From positions 32,579 through 96,578 of the forward strand of contig NZ_AJZD02000268.1 in assembly GCF_000272105.2 (NCBI RefSeq): DNA of 64,000 nucleotides, in the 5' to 3' direction. Under the pieces are notes generated by a model. It was given only the letters and a program-made list of their open reading frames with translations, did no database searches and had not been told where the DNA came from. The translations under genes were made by a program, and so were the position numbers. Below are positions 54,257 to 61,654 of this stretch, piece by piece. How positions within the stretch are numbered: position 1 is the first letter of the stretch; each line of letters begins with the position of its first letter. This stretch comes from Vibrio splendidus 12E03 (GTDB lineage Bacteria; Pseudomonadota; Gammaproteobacteria; Enterobacterales; Vibrionaceae).

Positions 54257-54514
54257 ATGCTTGATAATAAATATATTAAACACCCTTATCACTGTGAACA
54301 GTGTAACGCACTTACCCCGCACCTTGCTGTTAACGCTTCCGATGCTCAATCTAAAGCGGACGCTGAATCTGAAAAGAAGCAATGGAAGTTAGGCGTGTTG
54401 ATGGAGTACCTGATGACGTTATTGTTTAGAGGTGACCATAATGTTCCCGGTTTTTATGTCGACAGTGATTACGAATACCAATGTGAGAAATGTGGAACTA
54501 AATCGTGGCACTGA
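54257..54514 (+). CDS. Small CxxC...CxKCG protein, family member A
   Basis: 85 residues. N-terminal YHCEQCNALTPH (C13, C16, then T and H), an Ala/Ser/Lys-rich linker, a hydrophobic patch LGVLMEYLMTLLF (about 46-58) and C-terminal YQCEKCGTKSWH (C76, C79). The four cysteines would bind one zinc, with the middle possibly membrane-associated. Two other genes in this window share the same plan (56061 and 59928). No known family recognised. Confidence 0.7.
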   Translation: MLDNKYIKHPYHCEQCNALTPHLAVNASDAQSKADAESEKKQWKLGVLMEYLMTLLFRGDHNVPGFYVDSDYEYQCEKCGTKSWH

Positions 54515-54695
54515 TCGTGTGTTTAACTTTTGAAACAATTCTGACCTAAACTGATGATAATAAGACGCATTAGAAAAGTGATCCTCTCTGCAAACTGAGA
54601 ATGGAAACGCGTCTATACTGACATGGGTTACGTCGCTGATTTTGGAAGTGGCGCTATGAATGTAAGTTTGATTAGGTTAAATCTCAGAGGTGACG

Positions 54696-55166
54696 ATGAA
54701 AAAATTACTACCACTATGCGCCATTTTACTCTCGGCATCATTTTCAGCTGCGGCTTCTGATGGTTTGATTAAATACCAAAGTAATTATTCAGTGAAAGAG
54801 ACTGCTGACCGCTTTGAAGAACTCGCCAAGAGCAAAGGTTTGACCTTGTTTGCGCGAATCGACCATCAAAAAAACGCGAGTAAGGTTGATCTTGAATTGA
54901 GGCCAACGGAAGTCATCATCTTTGGTAACCCGAAAGTAGGGACGCCATTAATGCAATGCGCTCAAGAAGTCGCGATAGATTTACCGCAGAAGGTGTTAGT
55001 CACGGAGGATTCTAACAAGAAAGTATGGTTGTCTTACAACGATCCTAATTACTTGGTAGAGCGTCACGCGATCAATGGCTGTGACGAGGTCGTTAAGAAA
55101 GTATCGGGTGTACTAAGCAAGCTATCAGAAGCAACAGTGGCGAAAAAGAAAGCGAAAGCTAAATAA
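54696..55166 (+). CDS. DUF302-family periplasmic protein
   Basis: 156-residue precursor with a signal peptide (about 1-20, MKKLLPLCAILLSASFSAAA before SDGL). The mature part is DUF302: YQSNYSVKETADRFEELAKSKGLTLFARIDHQKNA and EVIIFGNPKVGTPLMQCAQEVAIDLPQKVLV. The tail is Lys/Ala-rich. AGAGGTGA precedes the ATG at 54696. Fold is related to TT1751/lipocalin-like; function unknown. Confidence 0.87.
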   Translation: MKKLLPLCAILLSASFSAAASDGLIKYQSNYSVKETADRFEELAKSKGLTLFARIDHQKNASKVDLELRPTEVIIFGNPKVGTPLMQCAQEVAIDLPQKVLVTEDSNKKVWLSYNDPNYLVERHAINGCDEVVKKVSGVLSKLSEATVAKKKAKAK

Positions 55167-55275
55167 CCAAGACGAATAAGCACTCATTGAGACTATTAAT
55201 GGGTGCGATATTACGATGATATCGCTCATTAGTCATTGTGTTGACAACTAAGCAACAATATATAAAAGAAACTTT

Positions 55276-55326
55276 ATGAAATTAAATTTAGCGCAACCTA
55301 ACCAACGAATTATCATCATTCCATAG
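55276..55326 (+). other. Possible 16-codon leader ORF before a terminator
   Basis: ATG-AAA-TTA followed by 13 codons giving MKLNLAQPNQRIIIIP and a TAG, 33 bp before a strong terminator hairpin that itself is 38 bp before the P-loop gene. The arrangement (short ORF, then terminator, then gene) resembles a transcription attenuator, but the ribosome site is poor and it may be chance or a gene remnant. Confidence 0.3.
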
Positions 55327-55359
55327 GAATGGTGGGATAGTTGATGCGCTTTATTTATC

Positions 55360-55386
55360 GAACCCACCTATAAGGTGGGTTTTTTG
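55360..55386 (+). terminator. Terminator upstream of the P-loop gene
   Basis: Stem AACCCACCT / AGGTGGGTT around TATA, followed by TTTTT. It is only 38 bp upstream of the 55425 start, so that gene needs readthrough or a promoter in this short gap. Confidence 0.85.
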
Positions 55387-55424
55387 TATCTGTCTTATGG
55401 GTTTATCTGAATAGAGGAAGTCAT

Positions 55425-55940
55425 ATGAAAAAGATCGCGGTTTTTGGCAAGCCTGGGAGTGGAAAATCCACAATCAGCAAGGCGTTAGCACTAGCTACAG
55501 GGATAGAGCTTCACCAGTTAGATTCTATTGTTTATAAGGCCAACGGAGAGTTTGTTGAACGTGAAGTATTTGAGGAGGCTCACGACCGCATACTTAAATC
55601 AGAAAGCTGGATCATTGATGGCTTTGGTCCGTTAGGTTCATTCAATACACGGTTAGATGCCGCGGACATTTTGGTGTATATCGACCTTCCTTATCAAATT
55701 AGCTATTGGTTTGTGACTAAGCGAATGCTAAAAGGCTTATTTGTTAAACCTGAAGGCTGGCCTGATGGAAGCTCAGTTATAAAAGGCACGATACAAAGTT
55801 ATAAGACCCTAAAGCTGTGCCCGAAATTTTGGAATGATGATTTTAGAGCGCGATTAGAATTACGTGCAAAAGAAAAAGACGTTCACATTATCAGCAGCGT
55901 GAGTGAATTGAATAACTTTGTTTGCCAACATGTCACTTAA
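55425..55940 (+). CDS. P-loop nucleotide kinase-like protein
   Basis: 171 residues. Walker A IAVFGKPGSGKSTISKALA, then LHQLDSIVYKANGEFV, SWIIDGFGPLGSFNTRLDAADILVYIDLPYQISYWFV (DxID and LPY features seen in the topology-modulation/FlaR-like and adenylate-kinase-related group), C-terminal helix with RLELRAKEKD. It would phosphorylate an unidentified nucleotide or small molecule. GAGGAAG precedes the ATG. Confidence 0.82.
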   Translation: MKKIAVFGKPGSGKSTISKALALATGIELHQLDSIVYKANGEFVEREVFEEAHDRILKSESWIIDGFGPLGSFNTRLDAADILVYIDLPYQISYWFVTKRMLKGLFVKPEGWPDGSSVIKGTIQSYKTLKLCPKFWNDDFRARLELRAKEKDVHIISSVSELNNFVCQHVT

Positions 55941-56060
55941 CATGCAATGTTTGAGCTTGCTTAATTGCTTGTAACCTTATGAAAATATGTAGATTAAATA
56001 CGATGTGTGACATATTTGCTATATGTTAATTTTGTATATCTGGTTAAGGCTATAAATATT

Positions 56061-56285
56061 ATGTATGGAAGTGAAAAGACGAGAGCGTTCTGCTGTAACT
56101 GTAAGGAAGTAACACTGCATAAGTACACAATGTTCAGTAACCAAGTACAAAAAGCACCACAAGATGAAAAGAAACCAGGGTTGCTTGGAATGATTTTATC
56201 GTCGCTAGCTTCAAGCGGTGCAACTGGTGACTATCAATGTACTAAATGTGGAACCAATTTATGCACGCCAGACAACCTAGACTGA
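56061..56285 (+). CDS. Small CxxC...CxKCG protein, family member B
   Basis: 74 residues. N-terminal FCCNCKEVTLH (C11, C14, T, H), a Pro/Lys linker, a hydrophobic patch GLLGMILSSLASS (about 40-52), C-terminal YQCTKCGTNLC (C60, C63). I chose the ATG at 56061; an upstream in-frame start adds a non-related hydrophobic peptide. Same plan as the genes at 54257 and 59928. The terminator hairpin at 56306 follows 21 bp after its stop. Confidence 0.68.
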   Translation: MYGSEKTRAFCCNCKEVTLHKYTMFSNQVQKAPQDEKKPGLLGMILSSLASSGATGDYQCTKCGTNLCTPDNLD

Positions 56286-56300
56286 GTTTGGCTTATACAA

Positions 56301-56334
56301 ACAAAAACGGGAAGACCACAATGATCTTCCCGTT
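56301..56334 (-). terminator. Terminator between convergent genes
   Basis: Perfect 10-bp stem AACGGGAAGA / TCTTCCCGTT with a 9-nt loop. Reading minus it is followed by TTTTTGTTT, so it mainly ends the SEC-C gene. Confidence 0.85.
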
Positions 56335-56381
56335 AGGTATTGCTTAACTCATCGTGCTATTGGCAGTTTGAGTAACAAGCC

Positions 56382-56714
56382 TTATGCGCAACACTTCTTG
56401 TATTTCTTACCGCTACCGCAAGAGCATGGATCGTTACGGTTAGGGGTCTTTTCAAACGTCATCGTTTTTGGCTTGTTCAGTAGAGTATCAAGCTCGATGG
56501 TGTTCTCTTCTTTGTCTGCGTCGACTGTAATAGTAACGAAGATAGAATTTTCAGCGGCTAGTGCTTCAACTTCTGCTTTACGCGCTTCAGTTTGAACCAT
56601 TACAGCGATTGGAGATTCTTCAGTACCCGCTTTTACATCGCGGTTTACGTTGTAGCCAGCAAGAACGTGGTTCTGTCTTGTTTCGATACGGCCTTTGAAA
56701 AATAGTTTCGACAT
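56382..56714 (-). CDS. SEC-C metal-binding domain protein
   Basis: 110 residues. The last 22, [18 protein letters not shown], are a SEC-C zinc motif as in the C-terminus of SecA. The first 85 ([23 protein letters not shown]..., [19 protein letters not shown]) form a small alpha/beta domain of the PBPRA1643 SWIM/SEC-C family. Probably binds zinc and may contact protein or RNA. Only minus-strand intact gene in the stretch 42-60 kb. Confidence 0.87.
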   Translation of the reverse strand: MSKLFFKGRIETRQNHVLAGYNVNRDVKAGTEESPIAVMVQTEARKAEVEALAAENSIFVTITVDADKEENTIELDTLLNKPKTMTFEKTPNRNDPCSCGSGKKYKKCCA

Positions 56715-57050
56715 TGGGTACTCATTAAAATTTAGATGACGCTATTCCGGTGTTGGGTAGCGTTATAGAGCGGGGGATTATACGCATATATTCGAATTGA
56801 TAAAGATGAGAACGAAACATAGCGGCGATTCAGTTTGTATCGGTGAGCATAAACAACAGAGCTGTCTCTAAAATTGAGCTGTCTAGTAACGCCTTCAAAC
56901 ATAGATGAGAGCATTGGCCACATCGTTAATGATTCAAATCTTGCGGCATAGCTCGGTTTTGGTAATTTATAGAACCGGATATTTGCTGTGTTACATATCT
57001 CCCGTTAATGTGTTTGAAAACAGACTAATAACCAACACATAGGATTAAAA
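56715..57050. other. Non-coding region, 336 bp
   Basis: No credible gene on either strand. It separates the SEC-C gene from the divergent NTF2-like gene and must hold both promoters. No clear operator or repeat is visible. Confidence 0.4.
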
Positions 57051-57434
57051 ATGACACCAAAGCAAGTGGTATTAGGATTTTGGGATGCAATGCGCAGTAA
57101 TGATTTTGCAAAGGCGAGTGAATGGCTAGCCGCAGATTTTGAAGGCTATTGGCCTCAGTCGTCTGAATTGACGGTAGGGCGCGACAACTTCACGGCAATC
57201 AACTCTGAATATCCAGCAAATGGTGTTTGGGAGTTCACGCTCAATTCAATTGTCTGTGAAGGTGATACCGTAGTAACGGACGTTTCGGTCACTGACAGTG
57301 TGTTGAAAGGCCGAGTGATCACCTTTCACACGGTCGTTGAAGGTTTAATTCAAAAGCAAACTGAGTTTTGGCCAGACCCATTCGAAGCGCCGGCGTGGCG
57401 ATCGCAGTGGGTTCAGATCGTATCGAGCAATTAG
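57051..57434 (+). CDS. SnoaL/NTF2-like family protein
   Basis: 127 residues of cone-like NTF2 fold: VLGFWDAMRSNDFAKASEWLAADFEGYWP, VGRDNFTAINSEYP, GDTVVTDVSVTDS and ITFHTVVEGLIQKQTEFWPDP. Members include SnoaL polyketide cyclases, ketosteroid isomerase and many unknowns. No close family is recognised. Nearest downstream SDR gene starts 88 bp later. Confidence 0.83.
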   Translation: MTPKQVVLGFWDAMRSNDFAKASEWLAADFEGYWPQSSELTVGRDNFTAINSEYPANGVWEFTLNSIVCEGDTVVTDVSVTDSVLKGRVITFHTVVEGLIQKQTEFWPDPFEAPAWRSQWVQIVSSN

Positions 57435-57494
57435 TTTGTATCGATACGATCAGTTTGTAACGAAAACCCAGGTCGTATCGAATAATCAGGTTAT
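57417..57494. repeat. Imperfect tandem repeat of about 23 bp
   Basis: Copy 1 (57417-57440, TCGTATCGAGCAATTAG...) and copy 3 (57472-57494, TCGTATCGAATAATCAG...) agree at most positions; a shorter middle copy lies at 57441-57459. The array spans the last codons of the NTF2-like gene and the gap to the SDR gene. Confidence 0.5.
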
Positions 57495-57522
57495 AACAGA
57501 CAAGTGGCATTAGGAGGTTTCA

Positions 57523-58254
57523 TTGAACAAGGTAGTGATTGTAACCGGCGGAAGCCGAGGCATTGGCGCAGCGACGTCTAAATTGTTGGCCAGTAAAGGC
57601 TATGCTGTATGCGTTAACTTCATACATAATGAGTCGCGAGCTGAAGATCTAGTGAATGAGATTCGCGAACAAGGCGGAACCGCGATTAGTGTGCGTGCGG
57701 ATGTGTCTGTTGAATCGGACGTGAAATCCTTATTTGAGATTGCACGTAACAAGCTGGGCCCAGTGACTCACTTGGTCAATAATGCCGGGATCTTGTTTAC
57801 CCAGTCACCATTGGTTGATATTGAATTGGATCGCTTTGAAAAGGTGATGAAATCCAACGTATCAAGCTGCTTTCTGTGCAGTAAAGCCTTTATCAAACAA
57901 GCCGATGGCGCGGGTTCGATTGTGAATGTATCGTCTGCCGCTTCTCGTACTGGCGCACCGTTTGAATATGTGGATTATGCAGCATCGAAAGGTGCTATGG
58001 ATTCGCTCACCAAAGGATTATCGCTTGAATTGGCTTCACGTAATATCCGAGTGAATGGCGTAAGGCCAGGTTGTATTTATACTGAGATGCACGCAGACGG
58101 CGGAGAGCCTGATCGCGTAGACAGACTCGCTTCGCAGTTACCGTTACAACGAGGTGGCACACCAGAAGAAGTCGCTAACTCTATCGTGTGGTTATTATCG
58201 GACGAAGCTTCGTATGTCACCGGCTCGTTTATTGATATTGCAGGCGGTCGATAG
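57523..58254 (+). CDS. Short-chain dehydrogenase/reductase (glucose/3-oxoacyl type)
   Basis: 243 residues, start TTG after TTAGGAGGTTT. Cofactor loop VVIVTGGSRGIGAATSKLLA, NNAGILF, SSAASRTGAPFEYVDYAASKGAMDSL with catalytic Ser-Tyr-Lys, and the C-terminal GGTPEEVANSIVWLLSDEASYVTGSFIDIAGGR that is typical of FabG/glucose dehydrogenase-like SDRs. It reduces or oxidises an unidentified alcohol or ketone, probably NADP(H)-using. Intact. Confidence 0.9.
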   Translation: MNKVVIVTGGSRGIGAATSKLLASKGYAVCVNFIHNESRAEDLVNEIREQGGTAISVRADVSVESDVKSLFEIARNKLGPVTHLVNNAGILFTQSPLVDIELDRFEKVMKSNVSSCFLCSKAFIKQADGAGSIVNVSSAASRTGAPFEYVDYAASKGAMDSLTKGLSLELASRNIRVNGVRPGCIYTEMHADGGEPDRVDRLASQLPLQRGGTPEEVANSIVWLLSDEASYVTGSFIDIAGGR

Positions 58255-58347
58255 GGCACATTTGCCTTTACACTAAGATAAACAAGTTAAAACCATAAAC
58301 ACGCAACAAAAGTACCTAATTAAAAGAACGAAACTAAGAGTACAAAC

Positions 58348-58974
58348 ATGAAAAACTATTTTGAAAGCCCGTTTGTTGGAAAGTCACTTAAAGAGCAAGT
58401 GACCAACCCAAACATAATTGTGGGCGAGCACAGCTATTACTCGGGTTACTACCATAACCACAGCTTTGATGACTGTGCGCGTTACCTATTACCGGATAGA
58501 ACCGACATCGATAAGTTGATCATCGGCAGTTATTGCTCGATTGGATCTGGCGCTGTATTTATGATGGCGGGCAACCAAGGGCACCAAAATCAGTGGGTGA
58601 GTACCTTCCCGTTCTTCTATCAAGACGACGAGAAGTTTGAAGGTGCGATAGACGGCTTCGAACGCTCGGGTGATACCGTGATTGGTAACGATGTGTGGAT
58701 TGGCACCGAAGCCATGATCATGAGTGGTGTTAAGGTCGGTGACGGAGCCATCATCGCAAGTCGAGCGGTTGTGACTAAAGACGTTGCGCCATACTCGATT
58801 GTGGGTTCAAACCCTGCGCGTCACATCCGTTATCGTTTCAATGAGACTGAAATCGCTCAGTTGCTAGAAATGAAATGGTGGGAGTGGAGCGAAGAACAGA
58901 TCAAAGGCGCAATGTCGTTGATGTGCTCTTCAGATATCGATGGGCTTTATCAATATTGGAAAGCGCTCAAGTAA
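58348..58974 (+). CDS. catB: Type B chloramphenicol O-acetyltransferase (CatB, xenobiotic acetyltransferase)
   Basis: 208 residues of left-handed beta-helix CatB type: [44 protein letters not shown] with catalytic H79, [31 protein letters not shown] and [15 protein letters not shown], ending with the WWEW helix motif of CatB. It can acetylate chloramphenicol; its natural substrate is unknown. catB genes are common Vibrio cassettes, for example catB9 of V. cholerae. No attC is visible beside it. Confidence 0.9.
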   Translation: MKNYFESPFVGKSLKEQVTNPNIIVGEHSYYSGYYHNHSFDDCARYLLPDRTDIDKLIIGSYCSIGSGAVFMMAGNQGHQNQWVSTFPFFYQDDEKFEGAIDGFERSGDTVIGNDVWIGTEAMIMSGVKVGDGAIIASRAVVTKDVAPYSIVGSNPARHIRYRFNETEIAQLLEMKWWEWSEEQIKGAMSLMCSSDIDGLYQYWKALK

Positions 58975-59069
58975 TCGCTGTTACCTGAGCACTTTGTCTC
59001 ATCGCTACCGCTTTAGTTTACCGCTTTAGTTTATCGCTTTGGTTTATCGGGTAAGCACAGCGTAATGAA

Positions 59070-59460
59070 TTAGGTACCCGCACCGACTTGGAAGTAGAGT
59101 GCGGTATCTTCTTCACTGAACGCAATATCAATCCCTGAAATCAGACCATAGCGTCTTGCGATAAGGTAACGGAAGCCGCCACCGTACCCTACTGCGGGCT
59201 CTGTAATGAGAATTGGAACAGGAAGAAAACCGTAGGCATTTTCTGCGAGGTATTCTCCCATATCGAGTTGGCCATCAATTTCATCGATAAAGCTGACGGC
59301 GTGTGTCGCCATGACACACCTGACAAAGCTGTCGATATTTGGTTTTGCCATTGGCGAAGTGGCTCGCATCGACTTCTGAGGCAGTACTCGCACTAAACGC
59401 CATCATTGAAGCGACTAAACCCAAGAAAGCTAACACGTGTAAATGGTTGATGGTTTTCAT
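59070..59460 (-). pseudogene. Fused remnants: c-type cytochrome start joined to an internally deleted outer-membrane protein
   Basis: From ATG 59460 a 59-codon frame reads a signal peptide (MKTINHLHVLAFLGLVASMM) then YRQLCQVCHGD with a CxxCH heme site, and ends in a short unrelated tail. In a second frame, from about 59300, the sequence reads FIDEIDGQLDMGEYLAENAYGFLPVPILITEPAVGYGGGF, the usual start of the mature BamA/TamA-like surface-antigen protein. It then jumps directly to RYLIARRYGLISGIDIAFSEEDTALYFQVG, the end of that protein. The hundreds of codons between GYGGG and RYLIARR are missing. Both genes are dead. The join suggests two deletions. Confidence 0.78.
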
Positions 59461-59667
59461 TATTCTATTCTCGATTATTATTTAACATTGAAAGAATAAT
59501 CAGGCGTGAGTAAAAGAAACGTGAATGAGAAAGCTTGATTAGCCCGAATTCAAATGCAGGTTTGACTACGGATGACCATCAATGTGATTTAGGTAAATGA
59601 TTGATTATATGCATGTTGCATAGTATGGCGTGCCGCATTAGCCTGGTGGATGAATTGGAGGGGTATT

Positions 59668-59919
59668 ATGATTAGTTGCAACGATTACGATTATATTGAG
59701 ATTGTGTGTATGCACCGATACCCAATCAAGTTAACGCTGAAGTCTGGCGAGCAGATTGAATGTGTCGGGTTAGATACTCAACGCAATGATAGCCGTGAAG
59801 AGTGCATTAAAGTCAGTATTCAAGGCGAGCAACAACTTGTCGTTTTAACTCAAATAGCGACACTAGATGTCTGTGTCGACAACCCTCACTTTCAGCATGT
59901 TTCATTCAAAACGTCGTAG
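59668..59919 (+). CDS. Rho-binding antiterminator (Rof/YaeO family)
   Basis: 83 residues. ISCNDYDYIEIVCMHRYPIKLTLKSGEQIECVGLDTQRNDSREECIKVSIQGEQQLVVLTQIATLDVCVDN is the Rof/YaeO fold: the E. coli protein has the same NCDDYDxLELxCxH start and a DxITxF end. YaeO binds Rho and blocks its RNA binding. GGAGGGG site precedes the ATG at 59668. The zinc protein begins 8 bp after its stop, so they form one transcript. Confidence 0.82.
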   Translation: MISCNDYDYIEIVCMHRYPIKLTLKSGEQIECVGLDTQRNDSREECIKVSIQGEQQLVVLTQIATLDVCVDNPHFQHVSFKTS

Positions 59920-59927
59920 GCTTTCAA

Positions 59928-60161
59928 ATGAATAACACCATAGAACAATGCTATTGCACCGCGTGCAGAGAAGACACACAGCATGTCGTTATATTGGTTC
60001 GCAAGAAGAGTGCGTTTGCAGACAAACCTAACCAAAAGCGAAGCGAGTTTTGGGCAGGCATGATAAAAGGTTGGTTCCTTGGCCCGTTTATCGCGTCAAT
60101 GGATGAGTTTTCTCGTCACCTTGTCTGTGAAAAGTGTGGCCATAAAGAGATACAAGATTAG
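59928..60161 (+). CDS. Small CxxC...CxKCG protein, family member C
   Basis: 77 residues. N-terminal CYCTACREDTQH (C10, C13, T, H), a charged linker, a hydrophobic patch FWAGMIKGWFLGPF (about 41-54), C-terminal LVCEKCGHKEIQD (C67, C70). Same plan as members A (54257) and B (56061). Starts 8 bp after the Rof-family gene, so likely co-expressed with it. Unknown function. Confidence 0.7.
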   Translation: MNNTIEQCYCTACREDTQHVVILVRKKSAFADKPNQKRSEFWAGMIKGWFLGPFIASMDEFSRHLVCEKCGHKEIQD

Positions 60162-60228
60162 TATTGTTATCTTACAAAACATTGGATTTAATACAGTTAG
60201 ATCGTCGATTGGCTTAGGAATAAAACGA

Positions 60229-60678
60229 ATGAAAGTAGAAACGATTGAAGCCGTGAAGGCGTATGGTTTTTCAGTAAGAACCACCAATACGGATGAGATG
60301 GACCCAGCAACAGCCAAGATAGGGCAATTGTGGCAGGGCTTTTTTGACCAAGCATTTCCGAAATTAACACCGGATTCAAAAGTGTATGGCGTTTACACTA
60401 ACTACGAGTCTGACTTTACGGGCGAGTTTGATGTTATTGCGTGTACGAATGCACTTACGGATAACAATTTAGATGCGCTTATAGAAACCGAAATAGAGGC
60501 GGGTAAGTACTTAACATTTTCTGCTGAAGGTGAACTCCCTCAAGCTGTGATCGATCTATGGGGTGAAGTGTGGGCGTATTTCAACGCTGCAGACTGCCCG
60601 CATGTGAGAACTTACACGACAGACTTTGAATTCTACAAAGGTGAAACTGAAGTCGAGATTTCAATCGCGATTCAGTGA
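60229..60678 (+). CDS. GyrI-like / AraC effector-binding domain protein
   Basis: 149 residues of the small-molecule-binding (GyrI-like) fold: VKAYGFSVRTTNTDEMDPATAKIGQLWQGFFDQAFPKL, VYGVYTNYESDFTGEFDVIACT, and AGKYLTFSAEGELPQAVIDLWGEVWAYF, ending in EFYKGETEVEISIAI. The fold is used as a stand-alone binding protein or as the effector domain of AraC/MerR regulators. There is no DNA-binding part here. ATG at 60229 with AGGAATAAA upstream is preferred over the much longer in-frame start. Confidence 0.85.
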   Translation: MKVETIEAVKAYGFSVRTTNTDEMDPATAKIGQLWQGFFDQAFPKLTPDSKVYGVYTNYESDFTGEFDVIACTNALTDNNLDALIETEIEAGKYLTFSAEGELPQAVIDLWGEVWAYFNAADCPHVRTYTTDFEFYKGETEVEISIAIQ

Positions 60679-60695
60679 TCAGTTTGAAATGAACA

Positions 60696-60766
60696 AAAGG
60701 CTTAGCTTAGACTGTGGTCGCTAGTTAAGAGACAGTAGTTATCGGTAAATAGACAGCTAAGCCTTT
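60696..60766 (+). terminator. Long inverted repeat, possible terminator
   Basis: Perfect 12-bp arms AAAGGCTTAGCT (60696-60707) and AGCTAAGCCTTT (60755-60766) with a 47-nt loop. The following T run is short, so termination is uncertain. Confidence 0.5.
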
Positions 60767-60890
60767 GAATACCGGTTAATTACAAAGAAGATACAGTGTC
60801 ACGTAATTACCTTAATACCCACGCCTTATCTAACCCTGAATTCCCCTAGATCACCCCAGATACCCTTAAGTTACCCAAAATTCTCTTAAG

Positions 60891-61562
60891 TCATCCAAAA
60901 ACACAATCTTGCTTGGTTTCATTCCACAAAGGGTATTGCTTCATGACTTGGGTGTAGAGCTTACTTTCGAGGTGCGCTCTTAACCAACGTCCTACGTTTT
61001 GATATTCCGATTTCACAAACCACTTCTTTTCGACTCGTACAAACTGGCTGACAAAAGGCATCACAGCAAAGTCGGCTAAGCTTGGGGTTTCTCCAAAAAA
61101 GTAGGGCTGATCGGTGAGTCGCGCTTCTAACTGACTAATGAAGGTTTCGCAGGCTTGTCGGCGTTGTTCAACATCGATGTTTCGGTAACGAACAGAAGCA
61201 CGATACTTTTCTAAGTGACCAATAAATTCTTCGTCGTTGGTTTTAATGAGCAGCTGAACTTGTTCGCTAAGCGCTGTATTGCTTGAACGCAGAAGATCTT
61301 GAGGGTCATTTTGTTGAAGTGCCCAGTTCATCACATCTAAGCTCTGTTCAATGACTTGTCCATTGGGTAACACCAATACAGGTACGGTTCCTTTTGGCGA
61401 ACTGGCCAATAGTTCGCTAGGCTTGTCTTTGGTAACGATTTCTCGAAGTAACACTTTTTGTTGTGATAGTGCGATACCCATTCGTCCGCGCATTGCATAA
61501 GGGCAACGGCGCAAGGAATAAAGGATAGGTAGTTCGGATTCGTTCGGCATTATTGAGGTCAT
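60891..61562 (-). CDS. Glutathione S-transferase-like (GrxB-type) protein
   Basis: 223 residues. N-terminal glutaredoxin-like half: LPILYSLRRCPYAMRGRMGIALSQQ (CPYA active site as in GrxB-like GSTs), SPKGTVPVLVLPNGQVIEQSLDVMNWAL with the cis-Pro and SLD motif. C-terminal helical half with FFGETPSLADFAVMPFVSQFVRVEKKWF. Probable thiol-based redox or detoxification role. Divergent from the U32 gene. The C-terminal end lies in a region with tandem CTTAAGT segments. Confidence 0.87.
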   Translation of the reverse strand: MTSIMPNESELPILYSLRRCPYAMRGRMGIALSQQKVLLREIVTKDKPSELLASSPKGTVPVLVLPNGQVIEQSLDVMNWALQQNDPQDLLRSSNTALSEQVQLLIKTNDEEFIGHLEKYRASVRYRNIDVEQRRQACETFISQLEARLTDQPYFFGETPSLADFAVMPFVSQFVRVEKKWFVKSEYQNVGRWLRAHLESKLYTQVMKQYPLWNETKQDCVFG

Positions 61563-61654
61563 TTAGTTTGAAAAGTGTTGTACGGTGGTAAAGAGATCGT
61601 GATGTGGGTAGAATACGCGGCTTAAAAATTATAAGTAAGTGAGCGACTTCAAAA

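Noticed and set aside
42900..60700. A complete integron with intI and attI
   Set aside because: I found no tyrosine recombinase gene and no attI-like site in the window. Only attC-like repeats are claimed.
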